A stretch of DNA of 35,096 nt from a virus, in IMG/VR virus record IMGVR_UViG_3300032116_000702, positions 1-35,096 of that record. One strand, given 5' to 3'. The position numbers were made by a program, and so were the translations under genes. Under the pieces are notes generated by a model that saw only the letters and a program-made list of their open reading frames with translations, searched no databases and was not told the DNA's origin. This document shows, one piece after another, positions 30,087 through 35,096 of this stretch (positions within the stretch are counted from its first letter, which is position 1; each line of letters opens with the position of its first letter).

Positions 30087-30317
30087 TCAGTGCGTCACGT
30101 CCTTTGCGGACACAGCGAGCCAGCCGCCGTCGATCTCGATGCTGAGCCGATCGCCGTCGATGTCCCAAATCCGGCCCTGCCACCGCAAGCCGCCGCTGGT
30201 GCCGCTGACGAAGTCGCCAATGGCGTACACGCGCGGGCTCGGCGTCTGCTCGGGCAGGCCGCTCACGGCGGCGAGGTACTCGTTTTCGTGCGGGCTGCTG
30301 TCGTTCGTGGCAATCAT
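30087..30317 (-). CDS. Hypothetical small beta protein
   Basis: The 76-residue product has an AAGGAG site before its ATG and its own promoter upstream. After a disordered start, the segment VYAIGDFVSGTSGGLRWQGR with IWDIDGDRLSIEIDGGWLAV looks like an SH3/KOW-type beta barrel. It is the first gene of the transcription unit leading to recT. No function known. Confidence 0.76.
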   Translation of the reverse strand: MIATNDSSPHENEYLAAVSGLPEQTPSPRVYAIGDFVSGTSGGLRWQGRIWDIDGDRLSIEIDGGWLAVSAKDVTH

Positions 30318-30345
30318 GGGGGGCTCTCCTTCGTGTGGGTGGCGT

Positions 30346-30373
30346 AATGTACGCCCGTTCAGTCGTTCGTCAA
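30346..30373 (-). promoter_or_regulatory. Sigma70-like promoter for the 30087-30317 gene
   Basis: TTGACG (30373-30368), 16 bases, TACATT (30351-30346), 29 bases from the start codon. It lies downstream (in reading direction) of the GGTAGTT tandem repeat region. Confidence 0.62.
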
Positions 30374-30412
30374 ATCGGATTTATGTGCGTGGCGCACGGG
30401 GAAAACGTCGAT

Positions 30413-30436
30413 GAGGGGAGTCGAAAGTTTGTATAG
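30413..30436 (+). repeat. 24-bp direct repeat, copy A
   Basis: GAGGGGAGTCGA, four variable bases, TTGTATAG. The same arrangement with identical spacing is present at 31602-31625, and the orientation is the same. Probably a binding site for a phage regulator or an integrase arm site. Confidence 0.6.
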
Positions 30437-30453
30437 GGGTCGGTGGCGGTAGA

Positions 30454-30487
30454 GGTAGTTCGGCTACTTATAGCGGTAGTTCGGCTA
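30454..30487. promoter_or_regulatory. Tandem operator-like repeats (GGTAGTTCGGCTA)
   Basis: Two identical 13-bp units at 30454-30466 and 30475-30487 lie 21 bp apart, exactly two helical turns, as for cooperative repressor sites. The core GGTAGTT also occurs inside two promoters of this region (31124-31130 and 31491-31497). The second unit covers the stop codon of the small gene at 30485-30628. Confidence 0.6.
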
Positions 30488-30628
30488 ACGTGCAACCAAG
30501 CCAGCCACGCTGGCCAGCAGTTCCAGCAGATCGTGCAGGGCTCGAGAGGCTGGCGAGTCGGTGCCAAGCTCTTGGCCGATGCGGATCAACACCAAGGCCG
30601 GCAGCAGGTTGTCGAGCGTTCGTCGCAT
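30485..30628 (-). CDS. Small helical protein (47 residues)
   Basis: The ATG at 30628 has AAGGGGGG upstream; a longer frame starts at 30676. The protein starts MRRTLDNLLPALVLIRIGQE and continues LGTDSPASRALHDLLELLAS, two amphipathic helices. The gene follows 30669-31055 by 40 bases. Short length and lack of homology knowledge keep confidence moderate. Confidence 0.5.
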   Translation of the reverse strand: MRRTLDNLLPALVLIRIGQELGTDSPASRALHDLLELLASVAGLVAR

Positions 30629-30668
30629 TGCGTGGCCCCCCTTGGCCAGAGAATCCGTTGTGCGCCTG

Positions 30669-31055
30669 TCAGGCAATCGCGGTAGCGGTCAGGTGGCGAT
30701 ACAGACGCTCATCACGCTGGTACGAGTCGATGCCAGCCCAGTCTGCCCAGTACGACGCCAAGCACTGCAGTGCGGTTGCCTTGGCTTCGTCGCTGTACTC
30801 CCGCTGGCAGAAGACGTAGTCGGCACCGCCTGGGCGGCCGTCGTTGGCGTACTCGTAGCAGTCGATCATGCCGTCGAACGTGCCGTTGGTGTACTTGCAA
30901 GTGATTTCTGCGACCTGCTTCTGAGTCGGGCCGTTGGTCCAAGTGACGTTGATGGAGCAGCTGTGGCTGCGAACGCTGAACCTAACACCGGGGAAAGCCA
31001 CCTTGAGATCAGAGCGAATGGCCTTAGCGGCGGCGGTCGTGGTCAGGCGGGGCAT
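30669..31055 (-). CDS. LPD29-like domain protein
   Basis: The ATG at 31055 follows AAGGA at seven bases and yields 128 residues. TTTAAAKAIRSDLKVAFPGV, RFSVRSHSCSINVTWTNGPT and GTFDGMIDCYEYAND are the signature of the LPD29 domain found in large polyvalent proteins of mobile elements, here as a stand-alone gene. Function unknown; LPD29 proteins are often early-expressed. It has its own promoter with a GGTAGTT operator in the spacer. Confidence 0.8.
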   Translation of the reverse strand: MPRLTTTAAAKAIRSDLKVAFPGVRFSVRSHSCSINVTWTNGPTQKQVAEITCKYTNGTFDGMIDCYEYANDGRPGGADYVFCQREYSDEAKATALQCLASYWADWAGIDSYQRDERLYRHLTATAIA

Positions 31056-31110
31056 GGTCGTTTCCTTGCGTTGCTGGTCGCGGCGAGTCTCATTTGCTCG
31101 CCACGCCCAT

Positions 31111-31139
31111 ACTGTAGGGTATCGGTAGTTAGGCGTCAA
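31111..31139 (-). promoter_or_regulatory. Sigma70-like promoter for the LPD29-like gene, with operator in the spacer
   Basis: TTGACG (31139-31134), 17 bases, TACAGT (31116-31111). The GGTAGTT core (31124-31130) lies between the two boxes, so a bound repressor would block RNA polymerase. Confidence 0.68.
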
Positions 31140-31163
31140 CGGCATGAGAAAAGATTTTTTTGG

Positions 31164-31190
31164 GTAGCGTTTCGCCGGGGAAAACGCTAC
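31164..31190 (-). terminator. Terminator-like hairpin at the end of the HTH gene
   Basis: GTAGCGTTT and AAACGCTAC form a perfect 9-bp stem with a nine-base loop. The stop codon of the HTH gene (31189-31187) is part of the stem, and a TCTTTTC stretch follows some ten bases later. It would separate the HTH transcript from the next promoter. Confidence 0.65.
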
Positions 31191-31459
31191 TTCCGGCGGG
31201 CGGCGGCCTTCTTGGGCTTTTTCCGCTTGGCGGCTGGCCGCTTGGCGAGGTGCTTTTTGCCGACTGACCGGGTGCTGAGGTTGTCCTTTGCCTCGCGGGC
31301 GGCGGCGGCCGGGATTACCCAGACACGCTGGCCGATGCGACGAGCGCCAGCAATCTTGCCGTCTCGCAGCAGCATCCGCACCCAGCCCTCGCTGCAGCCC
31401 ATTACGGCCGTGGCTTCAGCCACGGTGAGGTATTCGCCGCCCTCGATGTTGTGCGCCAT
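31187..31459 (-). CDS. Excisionase/MerR-like helix-turn-helix protein
   Basis: The product has 90 residues from the ATG at 31459 (an ATG at 31468 is nine bases upstream, almost at the predicted transcription start). GGEYLTVAEATAVMGCSEGW, VRMLLRDGKIAGARRIGQRV and WVIPAAAAREA form the helix-turn-helix of phage excisionases and MerR-like proteins; the tail is very basic (KRPAAKRKKPKKAAARRK). It is divergent from the integrase, the usual place for a recombination directionality factor or repressor. It is the best candidate to bind the GGTAGTT sites. Confidence 0.82.
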   Translation of the reverse strand: MAHNIEGGEYLTVAEATAVMGCSEGWVRMLLRDGKIAGARRIGQRVWVIPAAAAREAKDNLSTRSVGKKHLAKRPAAKRKKPKKAAARRK

Positions 31460-31475
31460 GCAAACCATGCCCCCA

Positions 31476-31503
31476 ATACTACATGCCTGCGGTAGTTGGT
31501 CAA
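31476..31503 (-). promoter_or_regulatory. Sigma70-like promoter of the HTH gene
   Basis: TTGACC (31503-31498), 16 bases, TAGTAT (31481-31476). GGTAGTT (31491-31497) abuts the -35 box inside the spacer. The predicted transcription start falls close to the ATG at 31468, so the mRNA would be nearly leaderless. Confidence 0.66.
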
Positions 31504-31568
31504 ACCAGCGTCCCGCGATCCACTGACGCCGCCGGAATCCGGCAGGTTGCCCTGCCAGACCCGGTCGG

Positions 31569-31584
31569 CGTACAGTGGTGTACG
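31569..31584. promoter_or_regulatory. Palindrome in the divergent integrase/HTH region
   Basis: CGTACA-GTGG-TGTACG is a perfect 6-bp inverted repeat with a four-base spacer, a typical dimeric operator size. It lies between the divergent genes, upstream of the integrase -10-like TATAGT (31621-31626). Confidence 0.55.
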
Positions 31585-31601
31585 AGGACTCTAGTGGAGG
31601 C

Positions 31602-31625
31602 GAGGGGAGTCGAGGGGTTGTATAG
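31602..31625 (+). repeat. 24-bp direct repeat, copy B (integrase upstream region)
   Basis: GAGGGGAGTCGA, four variable bases, TTGTATAG, the same as at 30413-30436. The right end overlaps a TATAGT -10-like box about 50 bases before the integrase start, so it may control the integrase. No good -35 box is seen. Confidence 0.6.
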
Positions 31626-31672
31626 TAGTCCCGAGGCATGGACAGCCGTTCACCTGCCGGGGATCATCAGCC

Positions 31673-32584
31673 ATGGCCATGACGTTGCGAGATTTGGTTG
31701 AGCGTTACGCCCTGTTACGGGGGCTCAAGGGGAAGACCGTCGCCCTGTACGGGATGCTCGTGGACAGGCTCGAGCGGTTCCTTGGGCACGAGCCCACCGT
31801 CAAGGATCTCGACGATCTGGTCATTGCCCGCTACCTACGGTGGCGAGCCGAGACACCTGGGTGGCGTGGCAAACTGCCGAGCCCGGCATCGGTTCGCAAA
31901 GACAAGGTGATGATTCAGGCCTGCTGGACCTATGCTGCCCGTAAGCGGCTGGCCGCCGAGTTCCCAGAGTTGCCCACCATCAAGGTGCCCAAGAGGCTAC
32001 CCACCGGCCGAGCCTACACAGCCGAAGACGTTTCCGCCTTGGTGCGGCAGGCTCGGCACCGCAATGGCTACATCGACGGGCTGCCTGCCGCATGGTGGTG
32101 GGGCACGCTGATCTACACCATCTACTGCACCGGGGAGCGCTATGAGGCCACCACGTCGCTCAGGTGGGGCGATGTTGACCTAGCCGGCCGTCGGGTCATC
32201 TTTCGCGGAGAAACCCGTAAGGGCTCAACCAGGGACATCGAGCGGCAGATAACGCCAGACCTCGCCGCCATGCTGGCCCAGCACCGGCGCGAGGATAGCC
32301 AGTTGGTCTGGCCGTGGGACCGGAAAAGCCGCAGCCAGTGGACGAGCCTGAAACTCCTGTGCAAGTCGGCCGGCGTCAAATACAGGGGCTTTCACGGCCT
32401 GAGACGCACGGCTGCCTCATATGCCGCCCTCGCCGGTGGACGGGCCGCAGCCACGCAGCTGCTCGATCACAGCGACCCCAACCTGCAGCGTGTCTACGTG
32501 GATCCGGTCATTTGCCCGAACGACAGCGACTCGACGGCAGCACTGCCGCCGCTGGACCTGAACGGGCCGGGCAAGCCGAGGTAG
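31673..32584 (+). CDS. int: Tyrosine recombinase / integrase
   Basis: The product has 303 residues. The catalytic set is complete: R156 (CTGERYEA), K183 (TRKGSTRD), H241-x-x-R244 (FHGLRRTAASY), H266 (LLDHSDPN) and Y275 (RVYVDP). The N-terminal 100 residues form a core-binding SAM-like domain. It is the only plus-strand gene and makes the phage temperate. The start at 31673 is used here; the ATG at 31679 is an alternative. The attachment site was not identified, but should be near this gene. Confidence 0.95.
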   Translation: MAMTLRDLVERYALLRGLKGKTVALYGMLVDRLERFLGHEPTVKDLDDLVIARYLRWRAETPGWRGKLPSPASVRKDKVMIQACWTYAARKRLAAEFPELPTIKVPKRLPTGRAYTAEDVSALVRQARHRNGYIDGLPAAWWWGTLIYTIYCTGERYEATTSLRWGDVDLAGRRVIFRGETRKGSTRDIERQITPDLAAMLAQHRREDSQLVWPWDRKSRSQWTSLKLLCKSAGVKYRGFHGLRRTAASYAALAGGRAAATQLLDHSDPNLQRVYVDPVICPNDSDSTAALPPLDLNGPGKPR

Positions 32585-32597
32585 CCGAGCAAGCGGG

Positions 32598-32629
32598 GAG
32601 GCGTCGGGGAAAGGAGTACCCGCCGCCTC
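32598..32629. terminator. Bidirectional terminator-like hairpin between convergent genes
   Basis: GAGGCG-T-CGGG and CCCG-C-CGCCTC form an 11-position stem with one mismatch and a ten-base loop. It lies between the converging integrase and the last minus-strand gene; no T-run is present. It would separate the two transcripts. Confidence 0.62.
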
Positions 32630-32644
32630 AACCCGCCGCCCGGC

Positions 32645-32824
32645 TCACGCATCTACTCGTCTGGCTCGCTCAACGGCGGCCTCGCCCTTAATCCGGCTGA
32701 GCTCCTTGAGCAACCGCAGCACGTCCGCTGCCAGCGTGCCAGAGGTGCCGGTGTACGCACCGCTGAACTTGCGGGCACGCATCTCGCACTCAAGCAGGTA
32801 GGCGTCGGTGAGCGGCTCAGGCAT
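32645..32824 (-). CDS. Small hypothetical protein, last gene of the leftward unit
   Basis: The ATG at 32824 overlaps the preceding stop by eight bases, giving 59 residues (MPEPLTDAYLLECEMRARKF at the start). It is helical with AADVLRLLKELSRIKGEAAV. No function known. Confidence 0.68.
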   Translation of the reverse strand: MPEPLTDAYLLECEMRARKFSGAYTGTSGTLAADVLRLLKELSRIKGEAAVERARRVDA

Positions 32825-33398
32825 TACGCCCCTCGTCGAACAGCACGATAGCCAGAAGGCTATATGCAGCGAGATCCAGAAGCGTGTCACGCACACCTTC
32901 GTGGACGAGCCGACCGGTGCGGCAGTACGTCTTTAGTCGCTGCACCTTGTCGGCCACTCGCACCAAGCACCCACGCCATGGCTCGATGCCGACGAACTCG
33001 GCACCTTGGCGGATGTTGGCGAGCGGGTCGCTCTCGCTCCCGTAGTCCTGCGACTTGCTCAGGTGCAGAGTCCGCAACTCCTCGAGCAACTCAAGAAACG
33101 GCAGCGAGCCTGGCCGCTGCTCGTGCGAGATGCCGTCACCACGCAGCCGCTCAATGGCCTCGTCAAGCTCGTCTTGCGTCAGGCCCGCCCGGTGCAGGTG
33201 GTGCTCGTGAATGTCCTGCTGATACGAAACCTCTGCCTCATGTCGCTGGGGCAGAGGTTTTGTAACAGGTTGAAACGAATCTGTTTCACTTGGTGACACG
33301 TACCACGCCTCGTGCGGCTTGCCGGCGGCCTGGGCCTCGCGGCGGATCTCAACGGCCTGGCGTAGTGCGGCGTTTGCGTCTGCGATTGATGGGCTCAT
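32817..33398 (-). CDS. Protein with a C-terminal Nmad1 (DUF1599)-like domain
   Basis: The ATG at 33398 has AAAGGA upstream; product 193 residues. Residues 1-90 are an extended charged arm; the end carries LHLSKSQDYGSESDPLANIR, IEPWRGCLVRVADKVQRLKT and EGVRDTLLDLAAYSLLAIVL, the pattern of the nucleotide-modification-associated domain 1 (a MazG-like fold). In other phages such proteins occur with base-modification genes; none is recognised here. The gene overlaps the small protein upstream by 50 bases. Confidence 0.8.
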   Translation of the reverse strand: MSPSIADANAALRQAVEIRREAQAAGKPHEAWYVSPSETDSFQPVTKPLPQRHEAEVSYQQDIHEHHLHRAGLTQDELDEAIERLRGDGISHEQRPGSLPFLELLEELRTLHLSKSQDYGSESDPLANIRQGAEFVGIEPWRGCLVRVADKVQRLKTYCRTGRLVHEGVRDTLLDLAAYSLLAIVLFDEGRNA

Positions 33399-33555
33399 CG
33401 GCGTCCTTTCGTTTGGCGTGCAGTAGGCAGGTTTCGCCAATCCAAAACACCGTAGCGGTGCCCCAGAAAAACCCGCGTCCGTGGTGATTGTCCAACACAG
33501 GGCAAGTGCAACCGGCCTTAATCGCGGCGTCGCTGCCGGGCGTTGGTTTGCTCAT
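33349..33555 (-). CDS. Small conserved cysteine-containing phage protein
   Basis: The ATG at 33555 overlaps the phosphoesterase stop as ATGA; product 68 residues. The pattern MSKPTPGSDAAIKAGCTCPV, LDNHHGRG and CLLH (CxC ... C-x-L-H) recurs in small proteins of many phages and may bind zinc. The end is basic (INRRRKRRTTPGR). Function unknown. Confidence 0.8.
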   Translation of the reverse strand: MSKPTPGSDAAIKAGCTCPVLDNHHGRGFFWGTATVFWIGETCLLHAKRKDADEPINRRRKRRTTPGR

Positions 33556-34556
33556 GCCGATCGCACCGTGCCGTCGCCCATGACTCGGTAGTTGTGCACG
33601 TCGAACGCCCCACGCTCGTGAACGGTGCACACGGCGAATCCCCAGTTCCAAGCATTTACCCGCGAATACTCAGGCGTGAGATCGCAGAGACAGCCGACAG
33701 ACCAGTTGGCAGTTTCACGGTGCCGCCAATCGCTCTCGGCGTGATTGCTTGTGCGGTGATGGTGACCGACGAGGCCCGTGCCCTTCATTCGCATCCACAC
33801 GCCACGAGCGACGTTCACCGGGGCAGCCATGCCACGCGGCAACTCGTGGCCGTGGAACACGGGCAACTGCCCAAGCATGATGGGCCGCTGGTCTTCAACG
33901 AGCGTCACGTCGTGCTTGTCTAGATCCAGCCACGCCCCAAGGCTCATGCGTGGATCGTCGCTGATCTCAGCGGCGTGCTGCCACAGCCAGTGCGTCCAAC
34001 GCTCTTCGTGGTTGCCGAGCTTGTAAGCGATTGGGATGTCGGGAAACTCTTGCCGCACGTAGGCAATGAACGCACGCACCGCCTCAAGCTCGCCCTTGAA
34101 GTCTCGCTGCGTCGGATCCTTCATGTAGCGACTGATTGCATAGAAGTCTGCGATGTCTCCGTTGAGCAGCAGAGCCGATAGGTTCTGCTCCTTGAGAAAC
34201 CCGATGGCAGCGGCCACGGCGATCTCAGAGTGATACGGAACGTGCACGTCGGAGATGATGCCTACCGGCCCCAGCACCTTCATGACGTGCGGCGTCCACG
34301 ATTCGGCCATGCTCTTAGGCATTGAGATCACTTCGCCAGCCTTACGGCCGGCACGTGGTGCGACGGCCCGAACGTTCTTTCGTGAGTGCTTTCCCTGCAC
34401 GCCGAACTGCCGAGAGATCCGCAGGTTGGCCTGCTTCAAAGTGATGGCGTTGTTGCACTCTCGCACCAGGCGGCGAGCCAGCGTGCGTGCAGGTGCGTCC
34501 GGGTGCAGCCTGCACAGCCGACGGGCCATCTCAGTGATTGCGTCAGCTCCCGCCAT
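33552..34556 (-). CDS. Calcineurin-like metallophosphoesterase
   Basis: The ATG at 34556 has GGGAGG upstream; product 334 residues. The N-terminal 70 residues look like a helical DNA-binding or adapter domain (TLARRLVRECNNAITLKQAN). The metal-binding motifs follow in order: ISDVH (D103, H105), LLNGDI (D134), LGNHEE (N182, H183), FHGHEL (H235, H237) and VGHHHR. Such enzymes in phages are typically phosphodiesterases or nucleases acting on DNA or cyclic nucleotides; the substrate is not known. Confidence 0.9.
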   Translation of the reverse strand: MAGADAITEMARRLCRLHPDAPARTLARRLVRECNNAITLKQANLRISRQFGVQGKHSRKNVRAVAPRAGRKAGEVISMPKSMAESWTPHVMKVLGPVGIISDVHVPYHSEIAVAAAIGFLKEQNLSALLLNGDIADFYAISRYMKDPTQRDFKGELEAVRAFIAYVRQEFPDIPIAYKLGNHEERWTHWLWQHAAEISDDPRMSLGAWLDLDKHDVTLVEDQRPIMLGQLPVFHGHELPRGMAAPVNVARGVWMRMKGTGLVGHHHRTSNHAESDWRHRETANWSVGCLCDLTPEYSRVNAWNWGFAVCTVHERGAFDVHNYRVMGDGTVRSA

Positions 34557-34833
34557 CCTGCACCTCCCGGTATCCGAGGCTGTAGAGCACCTTGGCAATG
34601 TCTTTGCCCGCCTGCTCCGTGTGCTCCTCGCTGGCCGTTGGGTACAAAGCGTGGAGCAACTCGTGCACGATGATCGTGAGCTTGTGCCGCCCCTTGAGCC
34701 CGTTGTGGATCAAGATGCGTGGCCGCTTCGCCTTCTGCGAGAACGTGTAGCCGTACGCCTGGCCCTTAAGATCAGTGAAACGGATCAGCCACCGCTCGTC
34801 ACCGTTGAGCGTAAAGACGTGATCCTCGGCCAC
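34543..34833 (-). CDS. HExxH metallopeptidase-like protein
   Basis: The product has 96 residues; it starts with GTG at 34833, with AAAGGAG seven bases upstream. The HELLH zinc motif (57-61) sits in KLTIIVHELLHALYPTASEE; E69 or E70 could be the third ligand. The small size resembles ImmA/SprT-like peptidase domains, in which such a motif cleaves or senses a regulator. It overlaps the phosphoesterase start by 14 bases. A non-catalytic role cannot be excluded. Confidence 0.82.
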   Translation of the reverse strand: MAEDHVFTLNGDERWLIRFTDLKGQAYGYTFSQKAKRPRILIHNGLKGRHKLTIIVHELLHALYPTASEEHTEQAGKDIAKVLYSLGYREVQDGGS

Positions 34834-34868
34834 GGGCAGACTCCTTTCGCCAGACTATGGCAGGGGCG

Positions 34869-35096
34869 TCAACCAATGCCGATCTTGCGGCCTAGTGCGT
34901 TCAGCGACTCAGCCCGCTTTGAGCAACCACACGGGCGGCCAATGGCCTTGCTGATTCGCTCTTCGGTAATGCCAATCGCAGACAGCCCAGCCTTGACCAT
35001 GTCGCCTAGGCCGGGCTTCGCTCGCGGGTACGCCGGGTGCGTCTCGTCCACGGTGATCGTGTCGCCGTCCTCGCTGACGATGCACGCACGCACCTC
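34869..35096 (-). CDS. Small conserved phage protein, 3' part (same gene as 1-190)
   Basis: This is the C-terminal part of the junction-crossing 96-residue gene: the frame from 190 continues through the repeat here and stops at 34869. The visible segment includes PAYPRAKPGLGDMVKAGLSA and GRPCGCSKRAESLN, with the CxC motif. The apparent internal start at 35093 is only a codon (GTG) within the complete gene. Confidence 0.85.
   Translation of the reverse strand, partial: EVRACIVSEDGDTITVDETHPAYPRAKPGLGDMVKAGLSAIGITEERISKAIGRPCGCSKRAESLNALGRKIGIG
34970..35096. repeat. Right copy of the 127-bp terminal direct repeat
   Basis: Identical to positions 1-127; see the left copy. Removing one copy gives a circular genome of 34,969 bp. 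Confidence 0.93.

Noticed and set aside
31604-31672. CRISPR-like or attP core repeat near the integrase
   Set aside because: Only the two 24-bp copies more than 1 kb apart exist; there is no spacer pattern, and no tRNA or host-gene-like segment identifies an attachment core.

Overview
The window looks like one complete genome of a temperate, HK97-type siphovirus, cut open at an arbitrary point. The first 127 bases recur exactly as the last 127, and a reading frame runs unbroken through that junction (from 190 down to 1, continuing from 34969 down to 34869), so the molecule closes into a circle of about 34,969 bp. There is no plasmid, rRNA, tRNA or CRISPR signal. Base composition is GC-rich, about 60% by eye. 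The host cannot be read directly; a planctomycete-like host is only a guess, from integron attC-like hairpins and several cysteine-rich or LamG-like proteins.

All genes but one lie on the minus strand, mostly with ATGA, GTGA, TGATG or TAATG junctions, so read right to left. A regulatory block (30318-31672) holds the plus-strand tyrosine integrase, a divergent helix-turn-helix gene, three promoters and a shared GGTAGTT operator-like motif. Next comes an early/recombination/replication block (21.3-31.1 kb): an LPD29-like protein, a RecT annealing protein, several small proteins, three winged-helix or HTH proteins, two HNH nucleases (one perhaps fused by frameshift), a ParB/DUF4326 fusion, a replication-initiator-like protein, a LexA-like DNA-binding domain, a DnaN-type sliding clamp and RusA. 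No polymerase or helicase is visible, so the phage probably borrows the host replisome through its own clamp.

Inside that block, 21.9-22.6 kb carries two 90-bp attC-like hairpins flanking a small gene, laid out like integron cassettes. Two glycosyltransferases follow (19.7-21.4 kb), then a probable lysis region (16.4-18.8 kb) with a papain-like cysteine peptidase, a lipoprotein with DnaJ-type zinc motifs and small membrane proteins, and then a LamG-like protein and an HNH nuclease.

The morphogenesis module (14.4 kb down to 0.2 kb) has the standard order: TerS, TerL, portal, prohead protease, zinc-ribbon protein, major capsid, a third glycosyltransferase, connectors, tail completion, tail tube, tail chaperones with a probable +1 frameshift, tape measure, distal tail proteins. 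After the circular junction the same strand continues with an HExxH protein, a metallophosphoesterase and an Nmad1-like protein, ending in a hairpin where it converges with the integrase.

Most start codons given here were moved inward from the longest possible frame, using Shine-Dalgarno sites and overlaps with the upstream stop. Four small genes (10286-10456, 24315-24428, 28816-28983, 30485-30628) were added on the same evidence.
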